Positions 7,285 through 14,099 of a stretch of 23,264 nt of DNA are shown in pieces. Both the position numbers and the translations under genes were made by a program. How positions within the stretch are numbered: the first letter of the stretch is position 1; each line of letters opens with the position of its first letter. This DNA comes from CAYLHB01 sp041908795 (GTDB lineage: Bacteria > Patescibacteriota > Minisyncoccia > Phycocordibacterales > UBA12088): contig JAYRER010000033.1 of the NCBI GenBank assembly GCA_041908795.1, positions 1-23,264 on the forward strand, read 5' to 3'. Below the pieces are notes generated by a model. That model had not been told where the DNA came from. It saw nothing but the letters and a program-made list of their open reading frames with translations, and did no database searches.

Positions 7285-8547
7285 CTATGATGTTAGTGCT
7301 TGTAATACCCCCCGCGCCTTGCGCTCGAGCGTACCGAACCGATACCGCGTGGGTGCCGCTTCCGCACGCAAGCGAAGATCGTGGAGAACGTTCATGTAGA
7401 TGAGGAACGCCTCATAGGGGGACTCATAGGGTGAGAAGTACTTGTGCACATCACCATCAGTGAAGTACTTGGTACACATGTAGTAGAGGTGGTCCGATGT
7501 GGTGAGCCGCCTCCAGTCACGCAAAAGCGCCTCATCGCGGCTACGGCGCACAGTAGCCTCAAGTCCGTACAGTGCGCGAAGCGCGTCGTGTTGAATGGGG
7601 TTACTAAGCCATGCGGAAAGGTCACGCTCCATGTCAGCCCACGAGACATAGTGGGGTGCATCAAGCTCGCCCACAGGTGAGAATCGCATCAAGGCCTCGG
7701 TAGGTGTCACAAACTCATTATCGGGGTGCCGTAAAACCTCTTCAGGAAGCGCGCGAAGAAAGTTAAAAATACCGGTATCCTCCCACTGATGTTCACCGAA
7801 TGTCTCGTAGTCCATGAAGAGATTCACAAGGTGTCCATCCCCGTTATGTGCGTCCACCCATGAGGCAAATTTCGGCGCGGTCAGTGGCCATTCCTCCCAG
7901 TCACGGTTGCTAAAACGAAACGCGATATCATCAGAAAGCTTGTAGTGCTTAAGCAAGAGTTTAAATGATGGATCGTGTTTTGCATGGTACACATATGTTG
8001 GCTTACGCCAATCCAACAAGTGGTCCGCACCCTCGGCGAGCATACCTAGATACCCCATGGAGGACACGGTTTCAGCGATGTCGTTGCGGTAAATAAGTTC
8101 GGTATTCCGAAACACATACGGGGTCACGCCAAACAGTGTATGCACCGCATCATTATGCATCCGAACCTGCTCACGGTATTCCCGCGCACTCCCCAAAAAA
8201 GCAAGTGAGTGGTAGTACGTCTCCGCGAGTATCTCCACTCTCCCCGTACCTACGAGACGCTTGAATGACTCAATAACCTCAGGTGTGTACTCTGCAAACT
8301 GTTCAAGTGCGATACCGGAAATCGAGTACGCAATCTTAAACTCAGGGTGGCGCATAAGAAGCTCGAGCATGACGGCGTTTGTAGGCAGGTAGCTCTTACC
8401 GGCAACCTTACGCGTCACCCATCCATTGTCGGTGTTCTTTCCACTCTCGTCATTGAAATACTCATGGTCTTTCCCAATATCGAAAAAACGATAACGCTTC
8501 ACACGCCGAGGTTGATGCACTTGAAAATAGAAGCAGACTGCGCTCAT
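7285..8547 (-). CDS. Glycoside hydrolase family 57 (alpha-amylase/4-alpha-glucanotransferase type)
   Basis: A 420-residue GH57 enzyme, a retaining alpha-glucan hydrolase or transferase with a (beta/alpha)7 barrel. Conserved regions are visible: HQPRR (11-15), GIALEQF (78-84), ETYYHSLAFL (109-118), FRNTEL with E150 as the likely nucleophile, and FMDYETFGEHQ with D246 as the likely acid/base. The frame is open 25 codons further up to GTG 8622, but ATG 8547 is the start: it overlaps the TGA of the GT4 gene in an ATGA junction and precedes the first conserved strand (SAVCFYFQVHQPRR). Amylase, branching and glucanotransferase activities cannot be separated by eye. Second gene of the operon. Confidence 0.93.
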   Translation of the reverse strand: MSAVCFYFQVHQPRRVKRYRFFDIGKDHEYFNDESGKNTDNGWVTRKVAGKSYLPTNAVMLELLMRHPEFKIAYSISGIALEQFAEYTPEVIESFKRLVGTGRVEILAETYYHSLAFLGSAREYREQVRMHNDAVHTLFGVTPYVFRNTELIYRNDIAETVSSMGYLGMLAEGADHLLDWRKPTYVYHAKHDPSFKLLLKHYKLSDDIAFRFSNRDWEEWPLTAPKFASWVDAHNGDGHLVNLFMDYETFGEHQWEDTGIFNFLRALPEEVLRHPDNEFVTPTEALMRFSPVGELDAPHYVSWADMERDLSAWLSNPIQHDALRALYGLEATVRRSRDEALLRDWRRLTTSDHLYYMCTKYFTDGDVHKYFSPYESPYEAFLIYMNVLHDLRLRAEAAPTRYRFGTLERKARGVLQALTS

Positions 8548-9779
8548 TGTGATGGTGCTGACGCGAAGACACGCGTCAAACGTTCGTACATCATAATACA
8601 TTTCCGCGCCGCAGTTCTCCACAGGTGTCCCCTCACTTCCGCACCGCCGTGTGTGCGCAAGACCTCGCGTAAGGGTGGGTAGGTGAGAATACCAAGAATC
8701 TTGTTCGCCATCTCATCGGTATCCCAAAAGTCTACGCGAAGCGCACTCCGTAGAACCTCGGCAACTCCAGACTGTCGACTTAAGAGAACCGGTGTACCAT
8801 TGAGTAGTGCCTCGAGTGGCACAATACCGAAAGGCTCTGACACTGAGGGCATTACCACTACGTCCGCGAGCCGATAGAGACGCGAAAGCTCGTTGCCACG
8901 GGTAAAACCCGCAAAGAGCACTTTGTCGGCTATCCCATGGTACGCCGCGTCATTGATAATTTGACGCTCCATATCACCGGAGCCCGCAACAACGAATATC
9001 ACGTTCCGGCGAAACTCAAGCACCTTCTTAGCGGCACGCAGAAAGTAGTCGGGGCCCTTTTGCATCGTAAGTCGCCCCACAAAGAGCACCACACCCCACC
9101 CATGTTCCTTCAAACGGTCGAGCGAGTCGTACGGTATATGATGCACCGCAGTGTCGTCGGGGTCTATCGCATTGTGCACCACAACCACCTTATTGGGGTC
9201 AACGCCGTACCGTTCAATGATGATTCCTCGAGTGTACTCTGAAACCGCAACCACAAGATCTGCTTCGTGCATCCCCCGCCGCTCGATGTCATACACATTT
9301 TGATTGACACTTCCAAAACCTGTGCGGTCAAACTCGGTGGCATGGATATGCGCCACAAGGGGAAGTCCCGTCACCTCCTTTGCCGCAATAGCGGCGGGAA
9401 ACGAGAGCCAGTCGTGGGCATGAATGACATCCGCTCTCTCACTAAGTGCAATTAATGGCGAACGTGCGGCGTATGCTAAAACCTCGTCGTAAAGCGAAGG
9501 ACCATACTGGAGTTCCGGAAATTTCCCGCGTAAAAATGCAAGTCGTTCTTCAGTGATGTAGCCAGAGGCGAACTGCTCTGCCTGTGCCCCGTCGAGCGGG
9601 TGCATCTCATCCGCAAAGCGGAATGTGCAACCAGGTAGACCCACTGGCATTTTACGAGGGAGAACAAACGACACCTGCGCACCTTCCGCGATAAGCCCGC
9701 GAGCAAGACCATAGCATGCCACCCCAAGACCGCCACTGTTGTGTGGCGGAAACTCCCACCCATACATGAGCACTCGCAT
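8544..9779 (-). CDS. GT4-family glycosyltransferase (glycogen/starch-synthase-like)
   Basis: A 411-residue GT-B fold enzyme transferring sugar from a nucleotide sugar. Evidence: WEFPPHNSGGLGVACYGLA at the N-terminus (acceptor-side loop, as in glycogen synthases), HAHDWLS (120-126), FVGRLTMQKG (233-242), and SEPFGIVPLEAL with the E-x7-E pair E315/E323. Together with the GH57 and GH15 genes downstream this most likely builds a cytoplasmic alpha-glucan, although GT4 enzymes have many substrates. First gene of the operon; its stop overlaps the GH57 ATG. The 145 bases upstream, back to secA, contain a -10-like TATACT at 9865-9860 about 80 bases before the start but no good -35. No signal or membrane segment. 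Confidence 0.9.
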   Translation of the reverse strand: MRVLMYGWEFPPHNSGGLGVACYGLARGLIAEGAQVSFVLPRKMPVGLPGCTFRFADEMHPLDGAQAEQFASGYITEERLAFLRGKFPELQYGPSLYDEVLAYAARSPLIALSERADVIHAHDWLSFPAAIAAKEVTGLPLVAHIHATEFDRTGFGSVNQNVYDIERRGMHEADLVVAVSEYTRGIIIERYGVDPNKVVVVHNAIDPDDTAVHHIPYDSLDRLKEHGWGVVLFVGRLTMQKGPDYFLRAAKKVLEFRRNVIFVVAGSGDMERQIINDAAYHGIADKVLFAGFTRGNELSRLYRLADVVVMPSVSEPFGIVPLEALLNGTPVLLSRQSGVAEVLRSALRVDFWDTDEMANKILGILTYPPLREVLRTHGGAEVRGHLWRTAARKCIMMYERLTRVFASAPSQ

Positions 9780-9890
9780 TGTGATGTGCGGTACCTACAC
9801 GTTCAAAGAGTAAATCCACGAAACGGACCACGCCCAGCACGTGTGTACGATACAAGAAAAGTATACCTTAAGCATACCCACGACGGTTGC

Positions 9891-9907
9891 AAAAAATGGC
9901 TTACCAT
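9891..9907 (-). terminator. Weak terminator-like hairpin after secA
   Basis: Reading the minus strand, ATGG and CCAT flank the loop TAAG and run into six T bases, 18 bases past the secA stop. The stem is only 4 bp, so this is a tentative call; it is the only T-run candidate between secA and the GT4 gene. Confidence 0.25.
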
Positions 9908-9924
9908 GTGCATAACTCGCCGTA

Positions 9925-12456
9925 CTAGCGTGTTTCCACCACTTTCCATCCGTTTACTATGAGCTCCTCAGCCTTCTTATACTTCATCTCGCGTGTTTCG
10001 GTACCGTTTGTGACGACCACAGTGTCGTTGCGGCCAACTTTTCTGTCACTTTTCGCAGGCACACGCTCCGTTGCGTCAGACATCACGCGAGTACTCGCGT
10101 CTTGCGCCGCGCGACTATCCCGCTTCATCTCCTCCTCTTCCTTCATGAGCGCTCCCAGACCAAGTTTCGGAATGGACTCAGCAACCTGTGCCGCAATACC
10201 CGCCTCGAATGCGCGGAACATGCGTAATCCCTCTTTACGATACTCGATCAAAGGGTCACGCTGTCCATATGCACGCAGGTTCACCGAAGACCGAAGGTGG
10301 TCCATCGCCTCAAGATGTTCAAGCCAAAAGACATCAATGGTTTGTAGAAGGAGGCGACGTAGCACCGCATAGAACTCTTCCTCACCGAGCGCCATACGCC
10401 GCTCGTCGATCGCCTCCGCAACCAAGTCTCCAGTGAGACCCGCGAGGTACTGCACAAGCACGTCGCGCTCTCCAAGAAGTATCGCACGCCTCCGTGTGTA
10501 GAGCACTGTACGTTGGTGGTTCAAAACATCGTCGTAGGCGAGTATGCGCTTACGTGCATCGAAGTTGAATCCCTCGATACGCTTCTGTGCCGTCTCGAGT
10601 GAACGCGTAATCATGCTATGCACAATGGGCTCATCCTCTGAAGGAGTTGCCTTAGTCATGACGTTGCGTATCATGCTGTTGTTCCCAAATACCCGCATGA
10701 GGTGATCGTCGAGCGACACAAAAAACTGCGTCTCACCGGGATCCCCTTGACGACCCGCGCGACCGCGTAGCTGGTTATCGATGCGACGCGCCTCATGTCG
10801 CTCTGTACCCAACACGAACAGTCCTCCAAGTGCTTTTACCTCATCGCACGCTTCGCGCGAAGTGGGACTACCCCCGAGCTTGATGTCCACCCCGCGTCCC
10901 GCCATGTTGGTTGCTATAGTGACGGTTCCTTTACGCCCCGCCTGTGCGATAATTTCTCCCTCTCGCTCATGATTCTTTGCATTTAAAAGTTCATGTGGTA
11001 CCCCTTCTTTCTCAAGGTAAGCGGAGAGCTCTTCATTCTTCTCGATGGATACGGTACCAACGAGGACCGGCTGACCCTTCTCGTGGAGCGCGCGCACCTT
11101 CTGTGCGATTGCTTTCATTTTCCCTCGCTCATTTATAAAAATGAGGTCATTGTGGTCCTTGCGCGCAATGGATTTGTTTGTGGGTATCTGGACCACATTG
11201 AGACCATAGACACTGTAAAACTCCTCTGCGGACGTCTCGGCGGTGCCTGTCATGCCCGCGAGTTTCTCGTACATGCGGAAGTAATTTTGAAAGGTGATGC
11301 TCGCAAACGTCCTACTTTCGCGCTGTACCGGCACCCCCTCCTTCGCCTCGACCGCTTGATGGAGCCCCTCACTCCATCGCCTACCCGGTTGCATGCGGCC
11401 AGTAAACTCATCAACAATAACGACCTCGTTGTCGCGCACGACGTAGTGGCGATCTCTTTCGAAGAGCGCTTTCGCGCGTACTGCGGTTTCGAGATGGTGG
11501 ACATATTTGATACCCGCATCGGTGTAGATGTTCTCTACTCCGAGCGCATGCTCTGCCTTTTCAATACCCGCACTTGTGAGCTGTATCGCCCGCAGTTTTT
11601 CATCCACCGTGTAATCGGCATCATTCTCAAGGTGTGCCGCGATGGAGGCGAAACGCACGTAGAGGTCGTCGGAAGCGGCAGCGGGAGCGGAAATAATGAG
11701 CGGCGTACGTGCCTCGTCAATAAGAACCGAGTCAACCTCATCAATAATAGCAAAGTAATGCCCACGCTGACGTAAGTTCCCGACCTCATACTCGATGTTA
11801 TCTCGAAGGTAATCGAACCCAAACTCATTATTTGTGCCGTAGGTTATGTCCGCCTCGTAGGCCTCCTTACGTGTCGCGGGGCGGAGAAAATCATACTGCA
11901 CTTTGAAAGAACCTGTCTCATCTCGCGCAGTATCTCCTGTAGAATCCTCTTGGTGGCTCGGATCGTAAAGGTATGTCGCCTGTGAATTAATAACTCCCAC
12001 ACTCATTCCCAGTGCAGCATACACAGCACCCATCCACACAGCATCACGCCGCGCGAGGTACTCATTAACCGTAATAACATGTACCCCTTTCCCCGTAAGC
12101 GCATTAAGGTACACGGGTAAGGTCGCCACAAGCGTCTTACCCTCTCCTGTACGCATCTCCGCAATACCTCGTTCGTGGAGCACCATGCCACCCATAAGTT
12201 GCACATCATAGTGCCGTTCGCCCAAGACACGCTTGGCCGCCTCTCGCACCACCGCAAAAACCTCGGGTAGAATTTCATCAACAGAGGCGCCCTCATGTAG
12301 TCGCGTCTTGAAAAGCTCGGTTCTTCCCCGAAGCTCTTCGTCTCCAAGTGCCGAAAGCTCGGCTTCATAACCGTTCACCTGCGCAACACGATCGGAAAGG
12401 TCGCGGAGTCGTGCCGCGTTCGCCCGCTCCTCGAACATTCGCCGTAGTGAGAACAT
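9925..12456 (-). CDS. secA: Preprotein translocase ATPase SecA
   Basis: SecA drives secretory proteins through SecYEG using ATP. The 843 residues contain Walker A MRTGEGKT (101-108), the DEAD-type DEVDSVLIDEARTP (239-252), the motor motif TNMAGRGVDIKLGG (516-529) and QLRGRAGRQGDPG (562-574). An extra segment of about 30 residues after VINSQATYLYDP (about 156-192) is absent from E. coli SecA; I believe it is common in CPR SecA. The tail is notable: it begins KVGRND (806-811), as in the zinc-binding SEC-C motif, and keeps a later G and KYKK, but every Cys/His ligand is missing. ATG 12456 is favoured because TACAAT lies 6 bases upstream; no Shine-Dalgarno. Stop is TAG. Confidence 0.98.
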   Translation of the reverse strand: MFSLRRMFEERANAARLRDLSDRVAQVNGYEAELSALGDEELRGRTELFKTRLHEGASVDEILPEVFAVVREAAKRVLGERHYDVQLMGGMVLHERGIAEMRTGEGKTLVATLPVYLNALTGKGVHVITVNEYLARRDAVWMGAVYAALGMSVGVINSQATYLYDPSHQEDSTGDTARDETGSFKVQYDFLRPATRKEAYEADITYGTNNEFGFDYLRDNIEYEVGNLRQRGHYFAIIDEVDSVLIDEARTPLIISAPAAASDDLYVRFASIAAHLENDADYTVDEKLRAIQLTSAGIEKAEHALGVENIYTDAGIKYVHHLETAVRAKALFERDRHYVVRDNEVVIVDEFTGRMQPGRRWSEGLHQAVEAKEGVPVQRESRTFASITFQNYFRMYEKLAGMTGTAETSAEEFYSVYGLNVVQIPTNKSIARKDHNDLIFINERGKMKAIAQKVRALHEKGQPVLVGTVSIEKNEELSAYLEKEGVPHELLNAKNHEREGEIIAQAGRKGTVTIATNMAGRGVDIKLGGSPTSREACDEVKALGGLFVLGTERHEARRIDNQLRGRAGRQGDPGETQFFVSLDDHLMRVFGNNSMIRNVMTKATPSEDEPIVHSMITRSLETAQKRIEGFNFDARKRILAYDDVLNHQRTVLYTRRRAILLGERDVLVQYLAGLTGDLVAEAIDERRMALGEEEFYAVLRRLLLQTIDVFWLEHLEAMDHLRSSVNLRAYGQRDPLIEYRKEGLRMFRAFEAGIAAQVAESIPKLGLGALMKEEEEMKRDSRAAQDASTRVMSDATERVPAKSDRKVGRNDTVVVTNGTETREMKYKKAEELIVNGWKVVETR

Positions 12457-12462
12457 GGCGGG

Positions 12463-12471
12463 ATTGTACCA
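12463..12471 (-). promoter_or_regulatory. Extended -10 promoter element of secA
   Basis: On the minus strand TGGTACAAT (extended -10: TG, one base, TACAAT) ends 6 bases before the secA ATG, predicting a leaderless transcript. No recognisable -35 at 16-18 bases upstream; extended -10 promoters often do without one. Confidence 0.5.
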
Positions 12472-12511
12472 CGACTATTGAGCTGTGAGTAGCCTTACTC
12501 CGTCGCGCTCA

Positions 12512-12544
12512 ATAAAACAAACCGCACGAAGCGGTTTGTTTTAT
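12512..12544 (-). terminator. Strong hairpin terminator after the Lys-rich gene
   Basis: A 14-bp perfect stem (ATAAAACAAACCGC against GCGGTTTGTTTTAT) with a 5-base loop. Because the stem ends in A-rich and T-rich arms it can work in both directions. It lies 20 bases past the stop of the Lys/Ala-rich gene and just upstream of the secA promoter, so it insulates secA. Confidence 0.85.
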
Positions 12545-12564
12545 ACTCCAAAGAACTGAGAAGA

Positions 12565-12642
12565 CTATTTCTTCTTGGTCTTCTTTGCTGCCTTCTTCTT
12601 AGGTGCAGCCTTTTTCTTTGCTGCCTTCTTTTTTGCTGGCAT
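12565..12642 (-). CDS. 25-residue Lys/Ala-rich histone H1-like protein
   Basis: An ATG-to-TAG frame of 25 residues made almost only of Lys and Ala: MPAKKKAAKKKAAPKKKA, then AKKTKKK. There are 15 lysines, two prolines and no acidic residue. This matches the C-terminal tails of eukaryotic H1 and bacterial H1-like proteins (Hc1/AlgP type), so a DNA- or RNA-condensing role is the natural guess. It is a self-standing unit: a strong terminator follows 20 bases later and a 206-base AT-rich leader region precedes it. Possible promoter TTTTCG-17-TATCTA (12687-12659), weak. No Shine-Dalgarno. It could be dismissed as low-complexity chance, but an intact frame with its own terminator argues for a real gene. 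Confidence 0.65.
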   Translation of the reverse strand: MPAKKKAAKKKAAPKKKAAKKTKKK

Positions 12643-12848
12643 GGTAGCGATTGTTGTTTAGATAATGTAGATGACTCCGACCGAAAACTTTTTCTTGTGA
12701 TCGAAAAAGTTTTACCAAGTCATCTCGTTACATGTATTATCAAACACTTCATCTGCTACAACAACAAAAATACGAATGGATGTGTGGATAAGTATTTACG
12801 AAATTATTTTTTATACGTGCGTCGCGAAAAAGATTTACATAAATATAG
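12643..12848. other. AT-rich intergenic region between murB and the Lys-rich gene
   Basis: A 206-base, clearly AT-rich stretch in a region of about 55% GC. It contains an 11-bp inverted repeat (12684-12713) and one perfect DnaA-box consensus, TGTGGATAA, at 12783-12791. No open frame of interest. It must carry the promoter of the Lys-rich gene and the 3' end of the murB message. Confidence 0.5.
12684..12713. repeat. 11-bp inverted repeat upstream of the Lys-rich gene
   Basis: AAAACTTTTTC and GAAAAAGTTTT are perfect complements around an 8-base spacer. It lies 42 bases before the Lys-rich ATG and overlaps the weak -35 candidate, so it may be an operator; it could also form a weak AT-only hairpin ending the murB message. 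Confidence 0.7.
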
Positions 12849-13868
12849 TTACGTTTGTATGAGAACACGCACCTCTCGCTCAAGCTCGACGGTGGTTTTT
12901 GCGAACACATCACTTTGAATCTCATCAGCAAACTTGATGAGCTCCCTCGTGGTTCCACCCCCGTAATGCACAAGAACGAGGGGCTGGTTGGGCCACGTCC
13001 CAACATGCCCCCTCCTCACACCCTTCCACCCGCACCGCTCTAGGAGAAATGCGGCCGGCACCTTCAGACGACCTTCTCCCGCAGGGTACTGTGGCACCAG
13101 ATTGAAACGTTCACGTAACTTCTCATAGCTATCTGACGTTATAATGGGGTTTTTAAAAAATGAACCTGCGGTACCGATCCTCATGAGGTCGGGAAACTTT
13201 TTCGCACGTATCTCAATTATCGCTTCTCGAATTGCGGGAAGTGACGGCTCTGCAACACCTGCAAACCATGTCGCCACATCTCTATACCCTACCTTGGGCG
13301 AGGGAGTGCGTGAGAGCAGAAAGGCAACGCTGGTCACCACAAGATGCGAGCCGTCATGTTTGAAATGCGAGTCACGGTAGCCGAACATACATTCTTGATT
13401 CGTGAAGCGCCGACACATTCCTGTTGTGGGGTCGAATGCCTCGACCCACTCAATCGTTTCAGACACTTCAACCCCGTACGCGCCCACATTCTGTATAGGA
13501 GTGGCACCCACCAACCCTGGTATGTGCGAGAGGTTTTCGATGCCCCAGAGGCCTCGCCGCACCGTCCCCTCCACAAGGGTATCCCAGACTTCGCCCGCAC
13601 CCGCCACAACACGTACCCGCACGTCTCCCACCTCTTCATACGACACACCACGTAGGGTACAAGAAACCACGAGCGCGTTCACGCCTTCGTCAGGTACGAG
13701 GATATTCGACCCTCCACCCAAGATCACAACAGGCACACTGTAGGAGCTTGCCGCCTCATGCGCCGCGCGCAACTCCTCCACGGCAGAAACCGTACAAAAA
13801 TACTTCGCGCTCCCTCCCAATTGAAACGTGGTCCTGGGAGCGAGCGATTCATCAGAAGAAATACGCAT
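12849..13868 (-). CDS. murB: UDP-N-acetylenolpyruvoylglucosamine reductase
   Basis: MurB uses NADPH and FAD to reduce enolpyruvyl-UDP-GlcNAc to UDP-MurNAc, the second step of peptidoglycan precursor synthesis. The 339-residue protein has TTFQLGGSAKYF at the N-terminus, the FAD-binding GGGSNILV (51-58), IPGLVGATPIQNVGAYG (116-132), FGYRDSHFK (with the Tyr found in type I MurB) and GSFFKNP (235-241), whose Ser is the expected general acid. A frame extends 27 codons further upstream, but that part overlaps the AbrB-type gene in another frame. ATG 13868 is chosen: it is 5 bases after that gene's TAA and directly precedes the conserved domain. Likely co-transcribed and co-regulated with the regulator. 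Confidence 0.96.
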   Translation of the reverse strand: MRISSDESLAPRTTFQLGGSAKYFCTVSAVEELRAAHEAASSYSVPVVILGGGSNILVPDEGVNALVVSCTLRGVSYEEVGDVRVRVVAGAGEVWDTLVEGTVRRGLWGIENLSHIPGLVGATPIQNVGAYGVEVSETIEWVEAFDPTTGMCRRFTNQECMFGYRDSHFKHDGSHLVVTSVAFLLSRTPSPKVGYRDVATWFAGVAEPSLPAIREAIIEIRAKKFPDLMRIGTAGSFFKNPIITSDSYEKLRERFNLVPQYPAGEGRLKVPAAFLLERCGWKGVRRGHVGTWPNQPLVLVHYGGGTTRELIKFADEIQSDVFAKTTVELEREVRVLIQT

Positions 13869-13873
13869 GCTTC

Positions 13874-14053
13874 TTATTTTTTCTTCCAATCTGACACGAC
13901 AAGTGTTTTCCCCTTTCGCACCACACGCACCCTTTGCTTCTCCTTCCACTTGAGTTCCCGAACAAGGTCGATAGGGATAGTGACCGCAATCGAGAGTCCG
14001 CCAAGCTTCACCAGTTTGCGAATGTCTTCAGTTCCTGTTTTAGGACGGGCCAT
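13874..14053 (-). CDS. AbrB/MazE/SpoVT-type DNA-binding protein
   Basis: A 59-residue protein, MARPKTGTEDIRKLVKLGG through GLSIAVTIPIDLVRELKW to a basic C-terminus ending KTLVVSDWKKK. The core (KLGGLSIAVTIPIDLVRELKWKEKQ) is the swapped-hairpin AbrB fold: a strand, the turn with a conserved Pro, a short helix and a second strand. Such proteins are dimeric transition-state regulators or antitoxins. No toxin gene is next to it; the following gene, 5 bases on, is murB. A 24-bp perfect palindrome and an overlapping inverted repeat fill the 46 bases upstream, strongly suggesting that the protein represses its own murB-containing operon. ATG is the only sensible start. Confidence 0.88.
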   Translation of the reverse strand: MARPKTGTEDIRKLVKLGGLSIAVTIPIDLVRELKWKEKQRVRVVRKGKTLVVSDWKKK

Positions 14054-14057
14054 AGAG

Positions 14058-14095
14058 AATTACGTAAACGTTTACGTAATTACGTTCGTAATTAC
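14058..14095. promoter_or_regulatory. Palindromic operator of the AbrB-type/murB operon
   Basis: 14058-14081 is a perfect 24-bp palindrome with core TTACGTAAACGTTTACGTAA. Overlapping it, 14076-14095 is a second inverted repeat, GTAATTACG/CGTAATTAC around TT. Together they offer four TTACG half-sites within 38 bases, lying 5 bases upstream of the AbrB-type ATG, where a promoter would have to be. Tandem dyads upstream of a small dimeric DNA-binding protein indicate autoregulation. Confidence 0.7.
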
Positions 14096-14099
14096 CCTG

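Noticed and set aside
10993..11775. A 260-codon open frame on the plus strand
   Set aside because: It lies wholly antisense to the conserved motor domain of secA; GC-rich codons on one strand readily give such shadows. No motif and no ribosome site.
12783..12791. A replication origin in the murB-side gap
   Set aside because: Only one DnaA box, no dnaA, dnaN or gyrB nearby, and no coding-strand switch at this point.
13874..14053. A toxin-antitoxin pair involving the AbrB-type protein
   Set aside because: The next gene is plainly murB and the upstream gene is a 749-residue membrane protein; no toxin-sized frame adjoins it.
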